Below are positions 48,643 to 57,333 of a stretch of 64,000 nt of DNA, in pieces. Under the pieces are notes generated by a model. That model was not told the DNA's origin. It worked only from the letters and a program-made list of their open reading frames with translations, and made no database searches. The position numbers and the translations under genes are program-made. Source of the stretch: Rebecca billardiae RCC1528 (taxonomy: Eukaryota > Haptophyta); NCBI GenBank assembly GCA_965240325.2, contig OZ251229.1, positions 248,001 to 312,000 of the forward strand, given 5' to 3'. Numbering within the stretch: position 1 is the stretch's first letter; the number at the start of each line of letters is the position of its first letter.

Positions 48643-50610
48643 ATGGCTGCCGCCAGTCGAGGAGCAGCGACGAGCCGCGCGGACTGCCGCGCGGCTCGAC
48701 GCTGGGGCTGCGCACTGTGCGCGCTGGCAGCGGGCGTGCGTATCTCCGCAGCTGTGCGTGTCCCCGTGGCCCAAGCCCAGCCGTCGTCGGCTCGGACGAG
48801 CATTCTGTACATTGTCGCGCACGACTTGCGCGTGGACGTGCGCGGCGAGCACTTCAGCACCCTCGCGGCGCGAGGCACGGTCTTCGACCTGGCGTTCACG
48901 CAGGCGCCAGTCTGCGCGCCGAGCCGTGGCTCGTTCACGTCGGGGCGCCGCCCTTCGGTTTCTGGCGCGCTCACCTTCACGGAGCACGAGCCAGCATCGA
49001 TGCGCAACGCAAGCACGTGGTCGATGCTCCCGCTGAGGTTCCGCGAGGAGGGCTACCACACGGCGAGCGTGGGCCCCACGTCGGCATCGCTTGGTGGCAC
49101 GTGGTGTCCCGACTGCTGGTCCCACGACACGCCCCTGGACATCAGGCGCAATTTCAGTAGGACCAATGTCGACGGCCGCATCGGCTCGAACGCTGCCGCG
49201 CGGCTGCGGCGCTGGGCGGAGGCCGGCGCCGAGCCCTTCTTCCTGATGGTGGGGTTCTCGGGGTCGCACATCCCGCTCAAGCCGAGCGAGGAGTGCTCGC
49301 TCGTGACACGAGGTGCGCTCGAGCGCGAGTTGCGCTCGCCGCTCGTGCCCTCGCTGATGCCGCCTGGCGCGGTCTCGCCGCTCCAGATGGCCATGACCTC
49401 GCACACGACGAAGAACCTCGCCCGCTTCGGGGCCCACGAGCGCGCTGCGATGCGGCGGACTCAGGGCGGCTTCATGCTGCCGACGCAAGCGCTGCTGGAG
49501 GCGGGCGCGCGGGCTGGGTTCGCGCAGCAGGCGCTGGGGGATATGGCGCTCGTCCGCCACGCGTACGTGGGCGCCTTCTGCGACCTCGACCGCGCGATCG
49601 GGCTGCTGGTGCGCACGCTCGACAGCACGGGTCTGGCCAACCGCACTGCCGTGGTCTTCCATGCCGACCACGGGATGTCCGTGGGCGAGTACGGCACGTT
49701 CGCGAAGACGAAGCTCCTCGATGTGGACACGCGCGTGCCGCTCATGATCGCGCCGCCGCTCAGCCCGAAGCACTCCGCGCCAGATCCGTGGGCGCGCGCG
49801 CGCGTGCATGCGCGCGCAGTCGTGCAGCTGCTTGACGTGGCGCCGACGCTGTGCGCGCTCGCTGGCATTCCGTGCGCCGGCCGCGCCTCGGAGCCGGCGA
49901 TGGACGGGGTGTCGCTCGTACCGCTTCTGCGCAGCAATGTTCCCGACGACGCCCGCGCTGCGGAGCAGCGGACGGCGGGCGGGTGCGGGCCGTGGAGCGT
50001 CGCGCTCAGCACGCAAGTGCGCTGCCTCGGACAAGGCGCATACATGCCAACCGTGTGCATGCACTCGCCGCTCAGCGCCGTGAGCGCGATGGGCACGAGC
50101 GTGCGGCTTGCATCGTGGCGATATACGATGTGGTCGTCATGGTCGGTGAAAGACGCCATGCCTCTGGCCGCGCTCAGCACGAACCTCACCGCGCTGCCCG
50201 CCGCGTCTGACTTGTGGTGGCACGAGGAGCTGTACGCCCTGCGCGCCGCACGGCACGAGCTGGCGGGTATCGCGCGGCCGTGGCAGCCGTGGGGCGCGTG
50301 GGGACTCGTCGACCTCGCGACCGAGTCGGCCGAGCCATCGATGGTGGCGCAGCAGCCGGCCTTGGTGCTCGCGCTCCGCTCGCTCGCCGTGCGCTCGTGG
50401 GCACGGCCAGACCTGCCGATGCACAGGCTGGTCGCGGACGCGTGCGCGGGCGATCTCGGCCTGGCGCTGCGTGCAATCGAGGCCGGCCAGGGGGCCCATG
50501 CTGCGGCACAGACCAGAGCAGCGCCGCACGCAGCGCAGGCCGGTCCGCGCGCACCTCCTGCCGCGCTGAGTCCTCGAATCAGGCACTCATGGCTGATCGG
50601 AAATCAGTAA
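48643..50610 (+). CDS. Iduronate-2-sulfatase-like sulfatase
   Basis: Intronless, 655 residues. I prefer the ATG at 48643, which gives a leader (CALCALAAGVRISAA); an in-frame ATG at 48505 is the alternative. The sulfatase signature CAPSRGSFTSGRRP (91-104) has the Cys that becomes formylglycine and its Arg. FHADHGMSVGEYGTFAKTKL near residue 340 is the second metal/substrate box. The first metal-site box reads ILYIVAHDLRVDV where most family members have two adjacent Asp residues, so one ligand appears to be His. The C-terminal half is less conserved. Removes sulfate esters, probably from polysaccharides, in a lysosome-like or outer compartment. Confidence 0.85.
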   Translation: MAAASRGAATSRADCRAARRWGCALCALAAGVRISAAVRVPVAQAQPSSARTSILYIVAHDLRVDVRGEHFSTLAARGTVFDLAFTQAPVCAPSRGSFTSGRRPSVSGALTFTEHEPASMRNASTWSMLPLRFREEGYHTASVGPTSASLGGTWCPDCWSHDTPLDIRRNFSRTNVDGRIGSNAAARLRRWAEAGAEPFFLMVGFSGSHIPLKPSEECSLVTRGALERELRSPLVPSLMPPGAVSPLQMAMTSHTTKNLARFGAHERAAMRRTQGGFMLPTQALLEAGARAGFAQQALGDMALVRHAYVGAFCDLDRAIGLLVRTLDSTGLANRTAVVFHADHGMSVGEYGTFAKTKLLDVDTRVPLMIAPPLSPKHSAPDPWARARVHARAVVQLLDVAPTLCALAGIPCAGRASEPAMDGVSLVPLLRSNVPDDARAAEQRTAGGCGPWSVALSTQVRCLGQGAYMPTVCMHSPLSAVSAMGTSVRLASWRYTMWSSWSVKDAMPLAALSTNLTALPAASDLWWHEELYALRAARHELAGIARPWQPWGAWGLVDLATESAEPSMVAQQPALVLALRSLAVRSWARPDLPMHRLVADACAGDLGLALRAIEAGQGAHAAAQTRAAPHAAQAGPRAPPAALSPRIRHSWLIGNQ

Positions 50611-50701
50611 GGCAGCGCGCGTGATCGGCATCACCACCGACCACTACGCGGAGCGCAGTGCCGGCATTCGGCAAGGCCAAGGGTTGGACCGTTCGAGTCA
50701 C

Positions 50702-51327
50702 CGGCCGGGTGAATTTGCCTCCACCGTCCACGCCCCTCTCCGGGTAGTACTCATAACTCAGCTCCGGGCCGCGCCGCTCTCGCGGGCTCTGGCGCGCGGG
50801 CGGGTCGTCACTACAGTATCAGGCGAAAATATGGAAACAGGTGGTCCGTACAGCACCACAAAGAGCATCCCTAGCCGCACGAGTCACTGTCACTCGACAC
50901 CTCGTCTCGCTTTGGTTGGAGCCAACTTGTGGTGTGCGGGCGAGCCACCTTATGAAGCATTTAGATAAGCGGCGACACTGGGCCATGTAGCGAGGCGCGC
51001 AGCGGGTCAACAATGCATTGCGAAGGCGTTGAACGCGCAATCCGTTGGGGGTATACGCATATCTGTCCCATGGCGCGTCCCGCACCGCCGTGTGGTCCGA
51101 TGCACTCCCGACTCGCGACACGCTGCGCGCTGCACAGCCTGTGCTTCAGGTGCGCACACTACAAGTTGGCTCCGCGCGAAGCGAGACGAGGTGTCGAGTG
51201 GCAACATGCGGCCGGGGATGTCGTGCTTGGTGCACGGGCCGCATATTCCCAGCTTTCGTCTGATAGTGACCAACAGCTCGCGCGCCAGAGCCCGCGAGAG
51301 GGGCGCGAGGCAAATTCACCCCCCCGG
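50702..51327. mobile_element. Foldback repeat, two diverged inverted copies
   Basis: The left arm (50702-50941, plus) and right arm (51149-51327, minus) share GGTGAATTTGCCTC, CTCGCGGGCTCTGGCGCGCG, CACTCGACACCTCGTCTCGC and GGAGCCAACTTGT with GTGTGCG, in the same order. The right arm has internal deletions. About 207 bp lie between. No ORF of interest. Confidence 0.7.
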
Positions 51328-51593
51328 TGGCCTTGCCGCACCCCTCGCAGAGCAGATGCTCGCGACCGTTACGTACTCCATACTACTAATACAGTACGGG
51401 ATGGAGCTAGATTACAGGCTGATGAAATCTGTAACTGTGAGCGCAGGTCAACGATTGCTCAGCGGCCTGGACTCGCGCGAGAAAGTCGCCAGTCAAGGTC
51501 CGTCCGCCATTGACGGCGGAAAGACGCGAACGGCCAGTCCGTCAACACGTCCGCCCTCCCGTGCTCGGCACCCCGCTCGCGAACAGTTGCGTG

Positions 51594-52151
51594 ATGCCGT
51601 ACATCGTGTACGACGATGGGGATGAGCATGATGCGACAGGGCACTCCCCATCGCTTGACATGACCAAGCCGAACAAGTCTGCGCGAATCGTCGCCCGCGA
51701 GCGACGGCTCGAGCAAGGCCGGCGTGTCGATTACTACGTCCTCCTCGTCGCGGTCAACCGCCTCCGCTTCACGGTGCGCCGCCGCTTCAATGAGTTTCTG
51801 GCGCTCGACCAAGCGCTCTCGCATGCCTCAAGCAAACCTGAGCTGCCCGATCGCGGCTGGCCGACCTGGTGCGGTGGTGTTCACTCGGCACAGTTCCTGT
51901 GCGAGCGCGCACGAGGGCTTCAGCAGTTCATCAACCAGGCGCTTGCGCTGCCGCCGCCGTACCATCGCACGGTGGAAGCGTTCTTGTCGATCGATAGCAT
52001 CAGGCACATCTACATTGCGCACGGAGACCATGGGCTCAACGAGGAGCAGGAGCAGTACGTCCAGCCATGCGTGACGGTCGGCCAGACCAAGCACACACAT
52101 GCTCCCGCCACGACGACCGTCTATCTTGGTGTGCCAACCGGTGCCTACTAG
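51594..52151 (+). CDS. PX-domain phosphoinositide-binding protein
   Basis: 185 residues, intronless, from the ATG at 51594 (MPYIVYDDGDEHDATGHSPS). A PX domain fills about residues 27-140: VDYYVLLVAVNRLRFTVRRR, then RRFNEFLALDQALS (the phosphate-contacting Arg-Arg-Phe box), a proline-bearing loop (LPDRGWPTW), and ERARGLQQFINQALALPP. It ends in a short unstructured tail. PX proteins bind PI3P on endosomes; with no BAR or other domain this resembles small sorting-nexin-like proteins. Confidence 0.85.
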   Translation: MPYIVYDDGDEHDATGHSPSLDMTKPNKSARIVARERRLEQGRRVDYYVLLVAVNRLRFTVRRRFNEFLALDQALSHASSKPELPDRGWPTWCGGVHSAQFLCERARGLQQFINQALALPPPYHRTVEAFLSIDSIRHIYIAHGDHGLNEEQEQYVQPCVTVGQTKHTHAPATTTVYLGVPTGAY

Positions 52152-52471
52152 TAGGCGCAGAGAGATGCCTACGTCCACGCGCCATCCCCCCGCCGCCTCC
52201 CCCTTGCCTCACGTGCGGGAACTTCGTCAGCTTCCCGTGCGGAAGTCGCCACGGCTGAAGATGAGACGGTCGTGGTCTTGCCGACGCCCGCTCGTTTGCC
52301 GCTCACGGCCAATCAGACGAAATCTCGCGCCATCGGACAGTAGCCGGGCTGAAGTCCGGTAGGCCGAAAGGGTGCCATTCCGCCTCGATTTCGTCGGGTG
52401 ACGCCCGCTCAGGCGCTCACAGCCTGGGCAGCCTCGCGGGCCGGGATCGGGCGCCCGCGGAGGCTGCGGGC
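52152..52471. other. Intergenic, PX to WDR20
   Basis: 320 bp, both genes on the plus strand. Nothing recognised. Confidence 0.35.
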
Positions 52472-54849
52472 ATGGGCGTGAACAGCTTCACGCCCGCAAA
52501 GAACCGCTTCCGCGCACATGCGGACAGCCACTATTACCTCGCGACGGAGGTCGCGCACCCGGACCAGAACGTAGCCCCTGACCACCGCCGCTACCGCGGC
52601 TACCGGGGACCCACCCTGCGGTATTGCGAGCGGCCTGCGGGCATCAGCGCCGCGGAGCATAACGGCGACGCGTCTGGCACGGCGACGTCCTCGGCATTCC
52701 GAGACATCGAGGTGCCCGCCGGCTACGTGCTCTACAACGTGGGCGACTCCATTTATTTCAACGACATTCGCGGCCTGGATCAGGTGCGCACACACACACA
52801 CGCGGCCTCTGGCGCGCGCGCGGTGTGGGGAGCGCAGGGCGACCTGCCGGGCGGGCAGGGGGCTGCTGGTGCGATGCGCCCGAGCCTCACGCGCGCCGCC
52901 CTCCCGTGCCCGCCCCGCCTCCCGCGCGAGCAGGCGCCGATGGACCAGCTGCGCCTGCGCACGCGCCCCTCGTGCCACGACTTTGCGTGGAACGGCGCGG
53001 GCGACCTCGAGGTCGTGCTCGGCTTCCTCTCGGGCGAGATCATGAGCTACCTGCCGCTGCGGAAGGAGCAGCCGACGACGCAGTTCTCGAGGGGGCTCTT
53101 CGAGAGCACCAGCGCCGTCACGGACGTGCGCTGGGCGCCGGGCCGCCCGGGCTGCTTTGTGGCCGCGCACTCGCACGGCACGCTGCTGGTGTATGACACG
53201 GCGCGGCCGCACGGCGCGGCAGGCGGGAGCGGGGAGGCGACGCCGGTGGGCGGCGGCGCGAGCGGCACAGGCAGCGGGGCGAGCGGGGCGGCGAGCGAGG
53301 ATGGCAGCGTCCCCACCGGCATGCCCAAACGCAGCCTGCGCAGGGGCAGCTCGGGCGAGCGCACGAGACTGACGCTGTTCCGCGGCGGTGGCGGCGCGGC
53401 GACGGACGACAAGGGGAGGCAGCAGATGGCGGGGCCGGTCGCGTGCTGGCACATCTGCCAGTCGGCGATCACCCAGCTCGCCTTCTCGCATGACGGGCGC
53501 CACCTCGCGATGGTCTGCGCGGACGGCCTGCTCCGCGTCTTCGACTTCGGCTCGGAGCAGCTGCTCGTCTCGTTCCGCTCGTACTACGCCGGGCTGCTGT
53601 GCGTGGCCTGGAGCCCCGATGACTCACACCTGCTGGTGCGCGCGCGGAGGCGCGGCGCGGGCCGGGCGGGCGTGGGGGCACGGGGCAGGCGGCGGGCGCG
53701 TGCTCGTGCGCGGCCCGCCGAGCCCGCATGCGGGAGGCGGGGCCGCGCCCACCGCGCGTGTGCGCCCCCCGGCTGTCCTCTCGATGGGCCGCCCTGAGCA
53801 AGGGGCGTGTGCCGCAGCCGTCCGTCCGCTCACCGGCGCGCCCCCGCCGCTCGCGCCTGCTGGATGCGCGCCGCGCGCTGGCGCTCGCTGCCGCCGCGCA
53901 GACGGGCGGCGAGGACGACCTCGTCGCGGTGTGGTCGATGCGCGAGCGCAGGCTGGTGGCCCGCTGCCAGGGCCACTCCTCGTGGGTCACCTCCGTCGCC
54001 TTCGATCCGTACGCGCCGGGCTCGGGCGGCAAGGAGAGGGTCGGGCTGTGGAGCACCAAAGCAGCCAACGGCAACGCGGCCAGCGATCGGGTGGCGCCGC
54101 CCGCCGTGGCGCTGCCGCCCGGCCGAAGGCGGCTGTGCTTCGCGTCGGTGGGGATGGACACGAAGCTGCTGCTGTGGGAGGTCGAGGTGCCCGAAGCGGA
54201 CCTCGACCGCGGGGGCATGGTCCTCGGCGCGGGCTCGCAGGTCGCCGTGTCGCACGCGCGCGGCGCAAAGCCGGCCGAGCGACACGCCGCGAACGGGACC
54301 ACCACCCCGCGGCAGGGCGGCAGACCGCTGGTCGCAGCGTCGCGCATCGCGCGGCTGCCGGGCGCGGTGTCGCCCAAGGGAAGCGCCGAGCGGCAGTTCT
54401 CCGTGCAGGCGTCCGCCGTCACCATCCCCGCGCACTCGCCAGCCGCGGGCGGCGCCGGTGACGGCAGCGGCGCGAGCAGGGCAAGTCCAGCTGGGCCTGC
54501 GAGTGACGCGCGCGCGATCGCCAACACGGTGGTCCCAGCGCCGCCGCTCTCGGCCGTGCCGCTCCTCTCGCCGATCGGCGGCGTGGTGGCGCACGCGGAG
54601 CCGGTGACGCAGGTGGTCTTCACGCCGAGTGCCATCCTCACAGCTGGCTTTGACGGCCACGTGCGGCTGTGGGTGCCGCGCGTGCCGCCGGGCATTGCGA
54701 GCAGTGCGGACATGTTCAGCTCGTCGCTGGCGCTCACCTTCAACTTTGTCGATGTGCGCACGACGCAGCAGGATACCATCTCGGCGTCGTCCAAGCCATA
54801 CTACATCGACTCGGCGCTCAACTCGAGAGAGGCTCGGCCATCGTACTGA
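52472..54849 (+). CDS. WDR20/DMWD (CreC)-family WD40 protein
   Basis: Three exons (52472-52783, 52934-53635, 53902-54849), introns 150 and 266 nt, both GTGCGC donors; 653 residues. The key joints restore GLDQAPMDQL and DDSHLLTGGEDDLVAVWSM. Family marks: VGDSIYFNDIRG near 90, CHDFAWN, CWHICQSAITQLAFSHDGRH, SYYAGLLCVAWSPDDSHLL, and HSSWVTSVAFDPY, all in the order found in WDR20. Long Gly/Ser/Ala inserts separate the blades. A final blade ends GFDGHVRLWVPR. WDR20 binds and activates the deubiquitinases USP12/USP46; fungal CreC partners a similar enzyme. That role is inherited from the family. Confidence 0.9.
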
Positions 54850-55276
54850 CGATGGCAGTATGCTATATACGCTCTTCCACCGGACCGCCCGTCCTCCGGG
54901 ACCGGAGACCTCCGTGGCCGTGCCCCGTACGCCGTACGCGGTACTCCGGCCTCCGAGGCTCCGCCTCCGGCTCCGGCGGCCTCCGCCTCCGGAGTCCGGG
55001 CGCGGCGGGCGCCGCCGGCCGCGCGGCTGGCCGCTGTCACAGCCTCAGCCTTCGCTGATATGGACCCGCCGTAGTGTCGTCACTATACATACGCATATGT
55101 AGTGACGAGTCGACCTAAGTATCCATTCTTACTATTCGCGACGACTGCTGATGGCGCGCAATGGAAGGCTTCGTCAGCAGAGGATCGGTCGGGCGATAGC
55201 GATTCGCGTGCGCGGCCCATCAGGGCCCGGGCAGCAGGAGTAATGTATCGTCGTCTTCATCGCAGTGAAGCAGTGA
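54850..55276. other. Intergenic between convergent genes WDR20 and RRF
   Basis: Opens with a CTCCGG-rich, self-complementary stretch (54885-55020, repeated CCTCCGG/CCGGAG). No gene seen. Confidence 0.5.
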
Positions 55277-56062
55277 TTACACCTTCATGATCTCCTTCTC
55301 CTTTGCGCCCACGGCGTCGTCAACCTTCTTCGTGAACTTCTTGACTGCCTCATCGACGTCGCTTTGCGCGTCCGCGACCCCGTCCTTGCTGAGCGACGAG
55401 TCCTCCGCCTTCTCGAGCTTCTTGATCGAGTCGATCGCATCGCGGCGAATGTTGCGCAGTGCCACCTTGCTCTCCTCTCCGAATGCCTTTGCCTGCTTGG
55501 CGAACTCCTTGCGGCGCTCCTCGGTCAGATCAGGAACGTTCAGGCGCAGGACGCTCCCGTCGTTGTTTGGCGCCATCCCAAGCTCGGCGTCAATTAGCGC
55601 GCGCTCTACGTCCTTGAGCGCAGCCTTGTCGTACGGCTCGACGACGAGCTGCTGTGCTGTCGGCGTCGAGATAGACGCCAGCTGGTTCAGGGGAGTAGGT
55701 GCGCCGTAGTACTCGACCACAATCTTGTCGAGCATGGCCGCGCTCGCACGGCCGGTCCGGATCGTGCTCAGGCTGTTGGAAAGGCTCTGGAGGGTTTTGC
55801 CCATGCGGTCCTCCGCATCAAGTTGGATGTCGTCGACATCCATGTGGACTCGGCACGCCGCAGCTGCTGGCATGTCTCGCCGCACGAAGGCCGAGTGAAA
55901 GTACCTGACGTCCCTAGCGAGGCCCGGCCGTGCGCCGTGGAGGGCCACCGCCGCCTGCGTGATCATCAACGCGCAGAGCGCCATTGTCACGGCGGTCGTG
56001 TCACGAGGCTTTTCGGCCGGCCCGGCGGCGGCCGGCTTCGGCGGGGTGATGACGAACGCCAT
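55277..56062 (-). CDS. RRF: Ribosome recycling factor, probably plastid-targeted
   Basis: 261 residues if the ATG at 56062 is used. A second in-frame ATG at 55984, with A at -3, would place MALCALMITQAAVALHG at the very N-terminus as a signal peptide. The mature part from about residue 75 is canonical RRF: LSTIRTGRASAAMLDKIVVE, YYGAPTPLNQLASISTP, QLVVEPYDKAALKDVERAL, DLTEERRKEFAKQAK, then the long C-terminal helices. RRF splits post-termination ribosomes with EF-G in plastids and mitochondria. The signal-like leader plus basic stretch (HSAFVRRD) suggests the plastid route of secondary red-plastid algae. It diverges from another predicted plastid protein. Confidence 0.93.
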   Translation of the reverse strand: MAFVITPPKPAAAGPAEKPRDTTAVTMALCALMITQAAVALHGARPGLARDVRYFHSAFVRRDMPAAAACRVHMDVDDIQLDAEDRMGKTLQSLSNSLSTIRTGRASAAMLDKIVVEYYGAPTPLNQLASISTPTAQQLVVEPYDKAALKDVERALIDAELGMAPNNDGSVLRLNVPDLTEERRKEFAKQAKAFGEESKVALRNIRRDAIDSIKKLEKAEDSSLSKDGVADAQSDVDEAVKKFTKKVDDAVGAKEKEIMKV

Positions 56063-56220
56063 CAGCTTTTGCTTTCATCAACTTAATATTAGCCGGTGGG
56101 CCGGAGCCTGAGATTGCGATTTGCGCCATCTCCGCTGCTGCTGAGCAGAGATCGTTCGCCACCGTCATTCTGCGCAAGCAAGCACACTGTGAGCAAGGGA
56201 CCTCCCTTGCTGTGAGCGTG
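56063..56220. promoter_or_regulatory. Divergent intergenic region, RRF / FKBP
   Basis: 158 bp between opposed starts of two predicted plastid proteins. Shared control inferred only. Confidence 0.35.
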
Positions 56221-56892
56221 ATGACGCGCGTGACGGCTGCCCTGGTCGTGCTCTCGGTGGGGATGTCCGACGCCCTGCGCGTCGCGACGCGAAAGCCGCT
56301 CGCGTCCGTCGCGCAGAGAAGGGCGTTCTGCACGGCCGTTGCGCTCACGGCCTGGGCAGGGTGCGCTCGAGCGGAGGATGACGACGACTTGGGCACCACG
56401 AGGCTTGGTTCGGGCATATCGAAGCCGAAGTATCGCTTCCCCGATTTTCAGCGCACGCGCTCGGGCTTGCAGTACAAGGACTACAAAGTCGGTACGGGTG
56501 ACTCGGCGGACGTGGGCGATCGCGTCGTCATCGATTGGGACGGAGTCACGCTCGGATATCAAGGTCGGTACATCCAGACGCGCAACAAGCCAAAGGGCGG
56601 TGCCTTCGAGGGCATCGACACGGTGGACTTCCTCACATTCAAAGTGGGCGACGGAAAGGTCATCCCTGGCGTTGATGAGGCGGTGCGTGGCATGCAACCC
56701 GGCGGCATCCGACGAATCATCGTGCCTGAGGAGATCGGCTACCCGGCCGATGGGTTTGCTCGAATCGGTCCAAAGCCATCCTCCTTCTCAGGGCAGCGGG
56801 CGCTGGATTTCGTGCTGAGCTCCAAGGACTCGACGATGATGGACAAGACGCTCATGTTCGACATCAAGCTGGTTAAGGTGCAGAAGCGCTGA
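56221..56892 (+). CDS. FKBP-type peptidyl-prolyl isomerase, probably thylakoid lumen
   Basis: Intronless, 223 residues from the ATG at 56221. The N-terminus is layered: a signal-like segment (RVTAALVVLSVGMSDALR), a basic stretch, then RRAFCTAVALTAWAGCARAE, a twin-Arg hydrophobic segment ending in an Ala-x-Ala cleavage site. That is how lumenal proteins are sorted. The FKBP fold follows: SGLQYKDYKVGTGDSADVGD, VVIDWDG, FKVGDGKVIPGVDEAVRGMQ, GGIRRIIVPEEIGYP, and a final FDIKLVKVQ strand. Matches plant FKBP16/18-type lumenal proteins. Active-site aromatic conservation is only partial, as in many of these. Confidence 0.9.
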   Translation: MTRVTAALVVLSVGMSDALRVATRKPLASVAQRRAFCTAVALTAWAGCARAEDDDDLGTTRLGSGISKPKYRFPDFQRTRSGLQYKDYKVGTGDSADVGDRVVIDWDGVTLGYQGRYIQTRNKPKGGAFEGIDTVDFLTFKVGDGKVIPGVDEAVRGMQPGGIRRIIVPEEIGYPADGFARIGPKPSSFSGQRALDFVLSSKDSTMMDKTLMFDIKLVKVQKR

Positions 56893-57333
56893 GGCCGAGC
56901 ACTGAGGCTACTGCAGCAATGCTGCGACGATCGGCGCGAAGTGACTAGTGAGGCCGAGGGCACGGGCCGATCGGTACCTGAGATGTCAGCTGATGCCTGA
57001 TGCGATATCATTGGCTGACGACTCCGACCGACAGACCCGGCGGGTGATTGTTTTAAATGGACTCATTCTATGATTTGACGACACAGGTAGGACGGCGGCG
57101 CAGGACTCCTGATTCGTCGGCGGCAGTGCCCGATCGTCGACAAGACAGTCGGCGTTGGACTGAGTCTGATGGTGCCGGCCATTCGGTAGCGTTGCCAAGT
57201 TGCGCGTTTCATTTTCCCGCGCGCTTTGTTTTTCCACGACTGATCTTTCGACAGAAGTACTGGCGCCGAGGTTCCTGAGCGCCGGGCGGTCTCAACCTGC
57301 CGACGAGTCGACGACGGCCATGGTCGCTTCGCG
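56893..57333. other. Intergenic, FKBP to GT61
   Basis: 441 bp, both genes plus strand. Just upstream of the start, GTGCAGGCTGGAGTCCGCTA and a near-copy repeat lie inside the first codons of the next gene. Nothing else noted. Confidence 0.35.
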
